64,000 bases of DNA from Ehretia macrophylla (GCA_037974665.1 CM075778.1:26292001-26356000), one strand, 5' to 3'; shown: positions 1 through 11,745, counted from the first letter of the stretch. Program-made: numbers and translations. The notes: generated by a model not told the origin, from the sequence alone.

Positions 1-151
1 TTCTCTTGCAGAGTTTGAAAGCTTGCTAGAAAATGATGAAGAATATGCATCCTATATGAATGGCATATCATTAGTAGATATCCCTGTGGCAGATGACACT
101 TCAAATTTCATGCCAGAATTGTTTCCGGATTCATTGGAGCCGAGTTGCTGA
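1..151 (+). CDS. NAC-domain transcription factor, copy 1 (3' end only)
   Basis: The window opens inside the last part of a NAC gene. The reading frame starts at base 2 and ends with TGA at 149-151. It gives 49 codons that match residues 359-407 of the intact copies at 38209 and 61252, in the acidic C-terminal (presumed activation) region. The NAC DNA-binding domain lies outside the window, so it cannot be said whether this copy is intact. It shares the LLEND form of the tail with copy 3, whereas copies 2 and 4 have LREND. That agrees with the closer match of its downstream DNA to unit 3. Function as a nuclear transcription factor is inferred from the other copies. Confidence 0.85.
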   Translation, partial: SLAEFESLLENDEEYASYMNGISLVDIPVADDTSNFMPELFPDSLEPSC

Positions 152-795
152 TGAAGATCTCTCCACAACTACTTGATATGCTTCAAATCGTCAAGCTTCT
201 CAAGGAAACGTCAGTCATGAAGAAAGGAAGAGCACTAATTTGTAATAGATCTTTGATAGTATATAATTTTTCAATCTAAATTGTAGAACTACGTGCAGCT
301 TGATCTTTGACATCATTCGGTGTCAAAGTACGTAGGCAGCTTAATTAAGGGTTCAGCTGCTTATAAATACGATAACTATTTTTGTTCAAAGATACAAGGT
401 CGGTTTTGAAGCCTATCCTTCTTGTAAATTCTATCCTCCTTGTAAATTTTGAGCTAGTGACAATAAATTTAATGCAGTAACATTATCCAATCAGTTTTTA
501 TTGTATTTGGTTTGCCCTCCTTATCATATGCATTTATGTTGTGAATATTGTCCTCTCATAGCCGTTTGTGGATTGCTTTGGTTTTCACTTTTATACCCTC
601 TGAATTCTGATAGATTGAAAGTTTTATCACTGAAAACAATACAAAAAGCATTGCTTCTCTCCTTCTACTTGCTGCTTCTTCAACTAGTGTTGTTGTCTGA
701 AGCCACGCCAAGAGTCGTTGAGATTGAGTGGGGTTAGAAGCTACCTGAGGAAGATCAACTAATTAAGCCAGCAGTCAAGAAAATTCAGGCATTTT
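152..795 (+). other. NAC copy 1 3' flank: hairpin and poly(A) signal
   Basis: Probable 3' UTR and downstream flank. A perfect 8-bp inverted repeat CTTTGACA/TGTCAAAG with an 8-base loop lies at 305-328, with ACGTAG-type arms further out. A canonical AATAAA at 462-467 follows T-rich DNA and is a candidate polyadenylation signal. The open frame at 501-737 has no ATG at its stated start and no recognisable domain. The same segment follows the other three NAC copies. Confidence 0.5.
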
Positions 796-3160
796 TGTCA
801 CGCCCCCAAATTGATTAAAGCAAAATTTAGAAACGTGATTGCCCTTCCCATTAATCTCGTTATTTAAGCTCTATCATCTGTAAAGAAAACAGTTAAAAAG
901 AATGGGTGAGCGAACAATGCTCAGTAAGTGGGTCTCCCCAGAAGGAACACTATTCAATCACGAATAAACAAGAATATACGATTCGCATAAGGAGTTACAA
1001 ACAGTTCACGATGAAGCACGACGCAATTGACCGGTAGGCACTAACCATAGACAAATATACATGATTATTCAAGAAATAATAGCACAATAATATTTAGAAA
1101 ATTAATACGAGAATCAAGAAATGATTGATTAAAATATCATTGAAGGATCACTGATAAAATCACTAAAAAAAATTGTTGTTATTAAGCAACATATTACCAC
1201 AATATCACGTCATGGGTACAAGGCCCCCAAATGCACACATGATAATGGAGCTCCAAATCACGTCATAATTTGGCGATGATTCGCCCACGATTCACGTCAT
1301 GTTTTGGCGATAAATTTATCCACGATTCACGTCATATTCATACCTTAAGAAAATTAAACTTTAATAGGGTTCATGAAAATAATACAAAGATCACTTTCTG
1401 TATTAATTCTTTAATTCCTTTGTGGATCAAAGATAAGGGAAACCACCAAAACATGGTAATGAATAAGGCTTGCAAGAGTTATACACAAGACATGTTGGGT
1501 TATGGTAAGTAAAAGAGAAATGATACACTTTGTAAGGAGAGCTTAAGGAACACTCACGAGACACATAGGTTGCCAAGGGTTAATGATAAGCATGAGCACA
1601 ATACATGCAAGGTTGAAACTTGGATAAGTATAGGCACGACATCTACTAGACCTTGAATGATGTAATAACACAAATACGAGGCTCACAGGTTAGGAAAATT
1701 ATGCACAAAGATACAAGTGTGCCAAGACATTTGCGAAATATTCAGGAAACAAGGATAATGAGAACAAAATGAGTCCCAAAGGCAGCTTTAACTCATTAGT
1801 AGTTTATGACAAGGTATATAGGAACAAGAATTAAAAATATAGACACGATACAAATTTCATGGGTAAGGATGAAATCGTAACTCCAATAATACATACTAGT
1901 TAATGGAAGGGTCACAGCTCGCTCCACAAGGCAATTAGTGATGATTGAAAGATCAGAAATAATACCATGATAGTTGAATTTCGAAGTAGAAAGACTTTAA
2001 AATTTTTTATATAACAAGAATTAAGTAAAACTAGCCAAAATACTTACTAGCTCGATCTAGGAGGTTAACAAAAGATAACAAAAAAATAAGCTTTATACAA
2101 TTTCAGGGAAAACTTATAGAGTTTGAACATGAAGGTTCTCAAGGAATAGGGTGGCACAATTACATCATGAAAGAATGCTAAGTTCGCAAGGTGCGTCACG
2201 CCATAATTGCAAGCTTAGCAAGGAACGAAGGTGCACAAAAGATATTTAAGTGACACTTAAGAAGGAAGACGAGCAAGACCTAAAGGAGTTTGGATAGTAA
2301 ATTTATCTCAATTCGATGATGGTAAATAGATGGGCAATCAAGATTTTATAATAAATGGTTTGAATAATTGTCAAGAAATCAAGTAAAGTGAGAGCACAAG
2401 TAACAAATAAGTGAATGAATTAATAACAAAAGCCCATGGAATTCGAACCATTAGCAAGCTGGTTTGACTAAAACTAGTATTGAGGTTCAAGGTTTAATAT
2501 TTTGTTACAATTTTCAAAAAAATATGGATGTATTCAATCATACACCTACTAGATATATTGTATCTTAGAAGAAGGTCAACATAGTGAATGAAGTAGATCC
2601 ACAAGCGGGTTTTTAAGTGAAACAACAGGATAATTAAGAAGACTCTAAAAGCTTCCATGATCAGGTACTAGAGAATGAAGTTGAGTCTTTGCAAGAATGC
2701 TCTTAGAACATATTGAAAGACCTTCATGGTAGCGTATAACAATTATCAATGCTTGCATGGGACATGAGAATGTTTACATCCGGATTATCAAAGGAAAGGC
2801 GGGTATCCAGTTTATAATTTGGCAAGGAACAATTAAAGATACTACTACAAGGATAAACAATAGGATGACACATCACGTTATGAATAAAACTAGATTCCGA
2901 GTTAATCACAAAAGTATATGGTACTCAAGGCCAAAATAACGATATAGAAGTAAGACACGTGTATGCAATCATACGCACCATTTCAAGGAAAGAAATACGG
3001 GGGAAACCCCCAAAGAGACGAGAAACCCACTTATTTTGATTTTAAAATTTTGATTTTAAAACTTGCAAAATCTCTTGACGTCCTACTTTCTCAAGGTTAA
3101 TGGCTGAAAGGAAAACTACAGGAAAATAACTCTTCCAACATCTACAAAACATCCTATATT
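796..3160. repeat. Non-coding repeat-like DNA beginning TGTCACGCC
   Basis: About 2.4 kb without a recognisable coding region. It begins TGTCACGCCCCCAAATTG, a start resembling the TG ends of plant LTRs, but no matching CA end or target duplication was found, so the class is open. The 80-codon frame near 1270 recurs in all four units only because the whole DNA is duplicated. Similarity to an internal domain or LTR of a Gypsy-like element is possible but unproven. Confidence 0.4.
1206..1335. promoter_or_regulatory. Cluster of four CACGTCAT motifs
   Basis: CACGTCAT occurs at 1206-1213, 1259-1266, 1293-1300 and 1328-1335. ACGTCA (reverse TGACGT) is the core bound by plant TGA-type bZIP factors. 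The cluster recurs in the other units, with one site mutated to CATGTCAT in unit 2. A regulatory role is only inferred. Confidence 0.25.
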
Positions 3161-3607
3161 AATTCTAAGCTTTGAATTTCACTTATTTCAATTAATATAC
3201 ACCAAGCTTGAGCGATAACTTGCAAATCTATTGAGCATTCAAGAGCTTTCAATTGTGTTATCTACTCATTGAGGAGTTTTGATTGTTCTTCATTGTATTA
3301 TCATTCAAACACTCAATTTTTTGTATTGTAAACAATCTTGGGGCTCAAGAATAAGATTGAGTGAATTCTTGTAAAATAGAAGTGTGTGGGAAAATCCTTT
3401 CTGGATTCAAAGTGAAGAGTGAGTAGGTTTGAAGTCTCACCTACAATTGAAGAGGCTTTGGTTGATCTCTTGTGGATTCAAGAGATTGTTTAGTAGGTTC
3501 TTAGCTTCACCTACATTTGAAGAAGCATGTGATTCTCTTGTGGACTCAAGAGAAGGTTGTAAAGTTGGTTTGTGTTTCACCAACATTTGAAGAAGTATCA
3601 ATAGTAG
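3161..3607 (+). repeat. LTR-like segment, left part (split by Copia insertion)
   Basis: Left half of a segment that is continuous in unit 2 (27123-27852). It contains several imperfect repeats of a motif built on CTCTTGTGGATTCAAGAG and ACCTACATTTGAAGAAG. The last five bases, 3603-3607 (AGTAG), are the target site duplicated by the Copia element that follows. It may be part of an old LTR, but the evidence is weak. Confidence 0.35.
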
Positions 3608-4045
3608 TGTTAGATTTTGGTGTTGGGTCGCCCAATATGGGTTGACCCAGCCCGACCCATTTTGTATGGGTCAATGAGAAATTATGGAAAGTTATTAAAA
3701 TAACTTCCCATATCCAAATATTATATCAGTTTTCTCCAAAAACTGATACGTTAAGTTTTTAGAGAAAAACTTACATAAGAAAAGTCTTTTGTCTTCTTCT
3801 CATCTTCTCTACTCTCTATCTCAATCTCTCTTACTATGTCTATAGAGCATAGACATCAAAATCAAATCGGCTCTTAAGTTGTGGCCATATAGTCCAAGAT
3901 CGTACATGTATTTTGGACTCCGATTCGCGACTGTTTACGGTGGAACGAACGTGGTTAATTCTTGCAAACTCTTCCGCATACTACGAGGTTAGTATTTAAT
4001 TTTATTCGGTTTATGAAGATTCGTATTGTGTACTTAAATTCTTCA
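3608..4045 (+). repeat. 5' LTR of Copia element (unit 1)
   Basis: 438 bp, from TGTTAGATTTTGG to AAATTCTTCA. It matches 11018-11456 with about a dozen differences counted by eye, roughly 97% identity. A short inverted repeat GGGAAGTTATT/AATAACTTCCC occurs in its left third in the 3' copy. Confidence 0.93.
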
Positions 4046-4046
4046 T

Positions 4047-4058
4047 TGGTATCAGAGC
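4047..4058 (+). other. tRNA primer-binding site
   Basis: TGGTATCAGAGC, one base after the 5' LTR, is the standard plant Copia primer-binding site complementary to initiator tRNA-Met. Confidence 0.9.
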
Positions 4059-4656
4059 CAGGTTGTTGGTTCTCCGTAGATATTTGATCTTTGCAGTATA
4101 TATGTGTATATGCATATTTTTGAGCGATTTTTAACGTAATTATTGTGAATTTACGTTTCTGTGAAGTATCATAAGTATGTGTATTTTTGGTACTGGTAGA
4201 AAGTGCTCGTTGCAAGGATTCTAACAGTGCAAATTTCGTAATTTTTCGTTAAGTAAAAAATTTATTACAAATTTTTAAAGTTTGATTGTCAAACTGATTA
4301 AAATATTTTTTCTGTGTTTTTTCGTCACTGTTTTGGCCTTTTTTCATGTCTGTATCATGCTTCAAAAATTGTGTATTTCATACTGTTAGAACGGGTTCGT
4401 CGAGAGCTTTCCGTGCATATATGGATCATTAAATTTGGCCTTAAAACGCATAAGATATGATATTTTAAAGATTTTATGTAAATCTGAAATTTTATCGCAA
4501 CTGTGTGTTCTTGGTGTTGTATGTGCGCGTTGGAAATCGTAAGAATTGGCTGAACATGGTCTGGTCATTGATCGACGTGGCCCAATCATGAGTGGACACA
4601 TGCCAAACTCATATAAAAAAAAAAAAAAAAAACTATGGTTATTTTTGAATCATGGT

Positions 4657-4743
4657 GTCAGACGTGATTGAACATGGTTCAATCACGTCTGACTTAAGAA
4701 AGTGAGTGGGCCACGTGGCAAACTGAGGTTGTGCCACGTGGCC
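4657..4743. repeat. Two adjacent perfect palindromes with G-boxes
   Basis: First: GTCAGACGTGATTGAAC, a 3-base loop, then its exact complement (4657-4693). Second: GGCCACGTGGCA, an 11-base loop, then TGCCACGTGGCC (4709-4743). The second carries CACGTG, the G-box core for bZIP and bHLH factors, in each arm. Both lie in the untranslated leader of the Copia element and are also perfect in unit 3 (43933-44019). Confidence 0.9.
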
Positions 4744-4950
4744 ATGTGTACTATTTAAAAAAAAAAATTTAATTAATTGAAATTAGTTTTTAATTAATTA
4801 TTTTATCCACCAATTCTCAATAACAGTCACATACTACGAGCTCGAATCGTGGCTCGACTCGAATCACGGCTCTGCTTATGGCTCGGCTCGGCTCGGCTTG
4901 ACATTTAAAAAAAAAAAAGGGGTTATTAATACATATATTGTATTAATTTA

Positions 4951-5370
4951 TTTATTTATGGTTTGACCCCATAACTTTATATTATTTACGGTTTGACCTC
5001 ATAATTTTGTATTATTTATAGTTTTATCCCATAACTTTGTATTATTTATGGTTTAATCCCAGAACTTTGTGTTATTTACGATTTGACCCCATAACTTTGT
5101 ATTATTTATAGTTTGATCCCATAACTTTTTGTTATTTATGGTTTGACCCCATAACTTTTTGTTATTTAAGGTTTGACCCTATAACTTTGTGTTATTTACA
5201 GTTTGACCATATAACTTTGTGTTATTTATTGTTTGACCCCATAACTTTGTGCTATTTATGGTTTGACCCTAAAACTTTGTATTAGTTATAGTTTGACCCT
5301 ATAACTTTATATTATTTACGGTGTGACCCCATAACTTTGTATTATTTATGTTTTGACCCCAATATTCTCA
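4951..5370 (+). repeat. 30-bp minisatellite, 14 copies
   Basis: Strictly 30-bp periodic tandem repeat with core GGTTTGACCCCATAACTTTG followed by a TATTATTTAT-type spacer; individual copies differ by a few bases. There are about 14 copies, the last partial. It lies in the leader of the Copia element. There are no unique spacers, so it is not a CRISPR array. Confidence 0.92.
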
Positions 5371-7002
5371 ATTAGGGCCATTATCTTTGTGATAATTGTA
5401 TTTTAGGCACCTATTTCTTGCAGAGTAAGTACATAATTTAAATTTAATTTCAATTTAGACATGAAATCATGAGTGTTTTCATTTAATTGCCTAAATTTCT
5501 TTGTGATTCAATTGTAATTATTACAATATAGGCATGAAATTTTTGTAATTTCATATAAATGCCTAAAATTTGTGTAATTTCCTTGTAATATTTGCGATTA
5601 GGGGCATGAATTTTTGTAATTTCATTTAAAATTCTGAAATTTGTGTAATTACGTTGGAATCTTTGCAACAAGTGACATGAAATTTTTGTAATTTCATTTC
5701 ATAGTATGAAATTTATGTCATTTCATCATACAACTTGTTGTGTATAATATTAATAGATGCTATGTACACTATTAATTTTTGAAATTACTTGATTGGGCCA
5801 TTATGTACTAAAGTTGTTTATTTTCCCGAGGACTTTAGTGGTCATTCGAGGATTAAGCAAGTTAAACAAACTGCGATAAATACTTCTAACACTACTGAGT
5901 ATATGAACGCACATTGTTGTAAGCCCAAAATAATTATCCTATAGATCGTTTTACATTTAATGATTATGTGTAATATTAAATGTTTTATGGGATAACTTTT
6001 TTTTATGAGCATGTGATAGTCATACGTGATTTCATGTGTAGTGTTAAATGTACTCTCATTTCCTCCTAACACACGTAGAACCAAATTTGTGTCTTTTGAG
6101 TCTCGATAAGTTTGAGACAACTTCTACATGCCCAATTGTCATGGTCCATATGTGTTAAAAGAATTGAATGTGTCAACTCTGGTTGTCCACAATAATTATA
6201 AAAGAAAGGAGAACATTGAGGAGTAGTTCTTTTTGCCTAACACTATTAGTTGTTTATATGTTAAACATTTTTCTAATTCTTGTTGTTATCATAAGCATAT
6301 GTTGCATATGTTATTAATTAGTTTATTAATTCTTTATTTGAGTGGGAGTTCTAAGATTGGGTTTGGTGTGATTCTAATCTAGAACTATTAGTTCCTACAC
6401 ATGTGAATTTATGTAATTCATATACGGAACTAATGTTTCTACTCGAATAGGATTAAACTGTGATAATTGTGACATTTGAATATAGAATTTGGTAGGTTGT
6501 ACTACAATCTGTTGGTACTATATCTTATGTCACTTTATTACATTTAAAAACTTGTTCAAGTAGAATTAAACATCTAAATGTGCTAGTACCAAACATCAAG
6601 GATGTCTATGTTGTGGTTCTTTATGATAACTGCAAAATATCATTGCTGTAGGAAAAATGAACGGTGATGATTGCAAATGTGGCATCATCAAGTTCATAAT
6701 ATCCTTGTGCAACAAATATGTGCTTGAAACACTGAGTTATGTTGTGATGCACCATTAGGGTGGTAACACCACTTAGCATCGGAGGTAATAGGCCTATCAG
6801 GCTGAAAAATGTTAATGCTCACATCGCGTTGCAGAGCACCGTGCATTATATCTCATTTGCTGCCTACGAAGTTTAACCTAATACTAAGGGAATGTCTGAA
6901 AGCTTAAAAGAGAAGTTCAGTGGAATTTTCATTTCTAAGCTGAGTCAACTTATATTGAGTTCGACACATGCCGCAAAAGTCTCAATGCTACTGAGTAATA
7001 GC

Positions 7003-7375
7003 ATTTCTGAGATGTCAAACATAATTTGAGAATTGAAGGCAATTGGCCACATTTTCATTGATGGTCAACAAACGTATATTGTTATCATATCTTTACCATT
7101 TGAGCTAAGTGCACATGATTGTTATCTTGACACGAAAACAAAATGTTAACATATTCCAAACGTTAAGCGTCAATTGGAGGTGGTGTAGAATGCCTTTTAG
7201 CCAGAAGGGTTGCTGGTCAAGCTTATGTAGCCAAGACCAATAAACAAGGATCATGAGGGTCCAAGTAAAAAAGGGCAATACCACTGAGAAAACCATGAAG
7301 GACAAACGTATATGTGGCAATTGTAATTTAACATTGTGATAGCTATGTGCTACAATTGTCACAAAAGGATCACGA
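7003..7375 (+). pseudogene. Copia gag remnant (unit 1)
   Basis: Translation in shifting frames gives fragments in the order seen in plant Copia Gag: an ELKAIGH-like stretch with a following LPF segment, then a region resembling the VNLTHN...TFDDV...ELEE helix block, and near 7345 a degenerate CYNCHK-like zinc-knuckle start. Several stop codons and frame changes interrupt it, so no Gag can be made. The assignment rests on motif order and remembered family patterns, not on an alignment. Confidence 0.55.
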
Positions 7376-9345
7376 AGCTCGGGATCGCCCTTAGTTGAAG
7401 ATCAAACGTTTGTCCTCATGACTAAAAAACGTAGGAGCTTTTGTGGGATACCATTTGATTTTTGATCAAAATATGGTTATTTTTGTAATAACTCAAGAGT
7501 TGAAGTCAAGGGCATTGACACTTGATAAGTACCATTATGTGGTGGTCAAACTCTATATTTTTCCACAATGTGCTAGAAGCTCTGGTTTTTCAAGTCAACT
7601 TGGTATGTGCATTCAAATCCCTTTACGATTAGGTCTTATACTTTATAAGTACTCAGTTGAATTGTTAGGAACAACTCATCATATATCTGGCTACATTGTA
7701 CATGGTTTCCTTGTTCTGTGCGCTGAACATCAAAACCGTTGTGTTATTTATGCTATATCTTTGAGATTTGTAGCATAGCAAGCTAGGCATACTCGGTCAA
7801 AATATAATGAACAGACTCACAAGAAAATGTCTTTTGAGACTGTGGTTAGCGCAATTCTACCTGCCTCTGTGTGAAATTTGCCTATCCGATAACACCACAA
7901 TAAATATGTAAGCTTGCGAGCTAGTTTTCCATTGCAATTAATTCATCCCAAAATTTCTTGGTTCAAAGAATGTTAGGGCATGACAAGAGGCCTAATATTT
8001 CATTACTAATGATTTCATTAGTTGTGAGCTTGTCCTTTTTGTTTTCTCACAAGTCCAAAGCTTTTATTTACTTTGGAAGTAATTTTAAACTTGAGAGAAT
8101 CCATGAGACAGAAAATGAAATCGATAACTGGCTGTGGTCAAGTATATCTATTTGATTAGTTCAAAGTCTTGTAATGAAAAAGGTATAGCACGAGAGCTAA
8201 CTATTCTTAGAACTTTGCAACCAGGAGATGTTGTAGAAAAAGGAAAAAAACCTCATTAGATATGGTTATGTCTATGATGTGTCATATGAATTTCTCAATT
8301 TTGTGTTGAGAATACGCAATTCTAATACATATATTTAACCAAGTGCCCTTATAATTAGACACTTCAAGACCCTATAAGTCATGGATGAATAGTGAACTAG
8401 TCCACAATGACTTATGACTCTGGGAGTTGGCTACTTTGTTCATAATATTTTTGATAAGCATGAGAAACTGAAACCGAAAGGAAATGAAACATTTCCATTT
8501 GGTACATTGAACACTTCAAAAGGGAATGTTCATTGATGGACAAATAGTAGGAGTGTGTCTAAACTCAACATTCTTGGACAAAGAATTTCCTAGTGGGAGA
8601 CTTAGTTATTGGAATTGAAGACTCCTAATGGTCCTATTTCTCGCAATCTTTCAGTAGGACTGGAGAACTTGTTTCCGTTCACTGATCCAAGTGGGAGATA
8701 AACACCGGTTGATCATTATGAATTTGTTTCATATAGCACTATGAATTGGTTTCATATATGACTTTATTTCACAATCAATGTGAGTTCGCTTCATTAACCG
8801 GTTTGTGGATCATGTTCACTTGCAATAGTAATACCGGTATGATCAACTAGAACTTGTTTCGTGATCAATATGAATTTGTTTCATTGTTGGGCGTTTGTGA
8901 AAATAAGTTTTTCATAAGATTACTAATGAAGGATAATGATAGAGTAGTTTATATGTTTAGAATCAAGATCCAGAGGGGTCGATCTAAAGATTCTTGTTGT
9001 GTAGCAAGAGTAATGAATCAAGAATGTTCTTGAATGACTCTACGTATAAGTCTACAAACCTTTATATACTCTTGTAGTTAAAGGTGAAAGCCTAAGCTAA
9101 ATGATTATATCCCTAAATGCCAGAATAGATTGATGATATAAAAATGTTTCCTATTCAAGCACCATAGAGACCTAGTATATATTGTGGTGTATATGTGATT
9201 AGATATTTGATCTTGTCATGAGATATCAATCAAAGCTTTGATAAGTTCATTGCATCATTGTCAAAAGGATTGTGAGGTATTAAAGGACAATTTAGTTTTG
9301 CCTATGTCGTTGAAGTGTTGATCTTTGTGGGAAGATATCCACATA

Positions 9346-9790
9346 CGCTATCTTGGGTGGTGACCCAAATGAGCGATAAGATACCTCTTCGTACATGCTT
9401 TCTTGCTGATTATTGGCACTAATTCGTGGAGTAGCAAGAAGCAAAAATGCATAGTATTGTGGAACTCTGAAATTGAGCTATGTGGCATTCTCAGTAACTA
9501 TGCGAAAGGCAGTATGGCTCGAGAGATTATGATGGACTTAAGATGAGTCAGTTGCTAGACGGGCAATGACGATCTATTGTGTCCACTAATTATCCGTCGC
9601 CTATGCTAAGGATCCTAAATTTCATGACAAGATCTGGTACATAGACGTTAAGTATGACTTTATGTCATAAAAGGAAGCGATTGTGGATCATTCATCTACG
9701 CATGAGATGATAGTGACCTCTTTCATAAGCCCATCTCCAGAGATATGCATTTGTTGCAGTAGAATCTCTAGCGTTGCATAGGCTTTGATA
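9346..9790 (+). pseudogene. Copia RNase H remnant (unit 1)
   Basis: A decayed end of pol. Across frames one reads LGGDPNER (family: WGGD..ERKSTSGY), SWSSKKQKC (family: SWSSKKQ), AVWLERL, AYAKDPKFHDK, IDVKYDF (family: HIDVKYHF.R) and KPISRDM. All are hallmarks of the Copia RNase H C-terminus, in the correct order. In-frame stops and at least three frame shifts separate them. The element therefore lacks a usable polymerase. Confidence 0.82.
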
Positions 9791-10670
9791 TTGATGTCTA
9801 GTAAGGTAATGCGCAATTACTAATGTACTCATACTGGTGAGTGTTTTATACCAGTTCATAGTGAACAAAATTTTCTTCATGTGTTTGTTTGGTGCCTTAT
9901 CTTTGTGATAAGCTTGGAAGAAATTGAGTATGAGTATGCTAGCACATATTAACATCGAAAAGTATGTTGAAAAGTTGATGAGATTGGCTCTCTCACACGA
10001 GCAATTGCCTCTAGCGCAGTGCGAGCGTGCAGAGATGAGACGATATGAGTTGGTTAGTATTCATCGGGAAATACTATACTCATATAAGATATGTCGCCTT
10101 AAGTATTGGTTTAGAATTGGTTCCTATGACAATATTAAGATGAGACCTCTTATTTATATATGTTATAATAAAAAACTGACATGAGGTCGATATGGATTCT
10201 CACGGTTCATATAACTTGTTTATAGCCAGACGTGAAACCTTGATTACTAGGGGTATTAAGTTCAAGGATTCAGGTTAGTTTCTGAGTGATAACTAGACCA
10301 AGATTTGTACGGTGTTTGATTTAGGTAAAGATATACGCCCTTCTTAAGGGAAGTTACACCGTAACACATGTTTCATACATGTGTGCTTTGTGACCGTAAA
10401 AGGAAATGGGTGAATGAATCCCTACTTCACCACTGTGTGAGTCCTTGAAGCAATAAATGCTTCTTTGGGATACCCTTAGTGACCTACGCTCATATTCTAA
10501 TAGGTCAAGTTCAATGTTAGCTACTTTGGTATGTTGCCTAAAGATCACATTAGATTCGATCATATGGGACATGTCCGGGAAAGTAGTTGACTTGATTTAG
10601 AAAGATATTGAGCGAAGGGAAGACTGTTTGCATCTAGCGCTACATGTGTTCATTGGTCGACCAGTTATAC

Positions 10671-10721
10671 AATCTTTGTGATTGAATAATCTTTGTGATT
10701 GAATAATCTTTGTGATTGAAT
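10671..10721 (+). repeat. 17-bp tandem repeat, three copies
   Basis: AATCTTTGTGATTGAAT three times in a row between pol and the 3' LTR. Unit 3 has only two copies (49871-49904), so it is a small length difference between the two element copies. Confidence 0.9.
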
Positions 10722-11017
10722 ATAACTATGAATACATGTTTGAGATTTAAAGGTCAAACATAGCCTACGAGAGATAAGGTATGTGTTGACTAATGTGAAC
10801 TTAAAAATTGGTCTAGGGTACAGCGAAACATTTTCTTCCGTTGAAGACCGTAGCTCCCAAGTCATCCCTAACAGGTGCATGTTTTGAGCTTCCACTTGTT
10901 ATGTGCTCGCAGGTCGCACGACTTATTTGCCCATATGAATTTGATGGTGGTTCCCGACAAGGATGTAGAGAGAGATAGTGGTGGATATGGGTCTACCTAG
11001 CTTGTGCGAGTGGGAGA

Positions 11018-11456
11018 TGTTAGATTTTGGGGTTGGGTCGCCCAATATGGGTTGACCCAGCCCGACCCATTTTGTATGGGTCAATGAGAAATTATGGGAA
11101 GTTATTAAAATAACTTCCCATATCCAAATATTATATCAGTTTTCTCCAAAAACTGATACGTTAAGTTTTTAGAGAAAAACTTACAGAAGAAAAGTCTTTT
11201 GTCTTCTTCTCATCTTTTCTACTCTCTATCTCAATCTCTCTTACTATGTCTATAGAGCATAGACTTCAAAATCAAATCGGCTCTTAAGTTGTGGCCATAT
11301 AGTCCAAGATCGTACATGTATTTTGGAATCCGATTCGCGACTATTTAACGGTGGAACAAACGTGGTTAATTCTTGCAAACTCTTCCGCATACTACGAGGT
11401 TAGTATTTAATTTTATTCGGTTTATGAAGATCTGTATTCTGTACTTAAATTCTTCA
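11018..11456 (+). repeat. 3' LTR of Copia element (unit 1)
   Basis: 439 bp, preceded by the purine tract GAGTGGGAGA (11008-11017) and followed by the AGTAG target duplication. It is nearly identical to 3608-4045. Confidence 0.93.
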
Positions 11457-11745
11457 AGTAGAGTTTGTAGAATTCATAAGGCGACGACACCTTAGGTGGT
11501 GGATTAGATTAGTGCATCACCTAAAAAACTTTGCGATTAATTTTATATATATTGCATATGATCTTGTGTTTGATTTATTGCACAATCTCACTATTATTTG
11601 TATTACACATGAAGTGTTTGATAAATTGCCTAAGTGAATATAGTAGTCGAATTTAATAATTTTTAAAGTAGTGATTTGCCTCCAAGAGCCTAATTCACCT
11701 CCTCTCTGAGGCTCATTTAGACTATCTGGCACTATCGCCACCACA
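11457..11745 (+). repeat. LTR-like segment, right part
   Basis: Continuation of 3161-3607 after the Copia insertion. It includes AAATTGCCTAAGTGAA and CCTAATTCACCTCC, which resemble the 3' ends of some plant Copia (SIRE-like) LTRs. This is a recollection of family style and has not been aligned. No coding sequence is seen. Confidence 0.3.

Larger units (their letters stand above)
3608..11456 (+). mobile_element. Copia-type LTR retrotransposon, decayed (unit 1)
   Basis: A complete 7,849-bp insertion. It has LTRs at 3608-4045 and 11018-11456, each starting TGTTAG and ending TTCA. A 5-bp target duplication AGTAG lies at 3603-3607 and 11457-11461. The primer-binding site TGGTATCAGAGC (initiator tRNA-Met type) follows the 5' LTR, and a purine tract GAGTGGGAGA at 11008-11017 precedes the 3' LTR. 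The empty site is preserved in unit 2 at 27565-27569. Internally there is a leader of about 3 kb with palindromes and a minisatellite, then gag traces near 7003-7375 and RNase H traces at 9346-9790. Integrase and most of the reverse transcriptase are not recognisable. Gag-before-pol remnants and an RNase H of Copia type support the superfamily; the lineage is uncertain. Confidence 0.93.

Noticed and set aside
501-737. Open frame of 78 codons with a hydrophobic stretch after NAC copy 1
   Set aside because: It begins at TTG rather than ATG, lies in the 3' flank around the poly(A) region, and is broken in unit 2 by a small deletion; no domain recognised.
1270-1512. 80-codon frame repeated in all four units
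   Set aside because: It starts at TTG, has no recognisable domain, and its conservation is explained by duplication of the whole segment.
4951-5370. CRISPR-like appearance of regularly spaced repeats
   Set aside because: Tandem 30-bp units without unique spacers, in a plant retroelement; a minisatellite.
7443-7778. 111-codon frame inside the Copia element
   Set aside because: No Copia domain or other family recognised; it lies in a stretch with stops in the expected pol frame.
10354-10572. Possible env-like gene between RNase H and the 3' LTR
   Set aside because: The approximately 1.2-kb stretch has only short frames with no signal peptide, membrane segments or conserved order.
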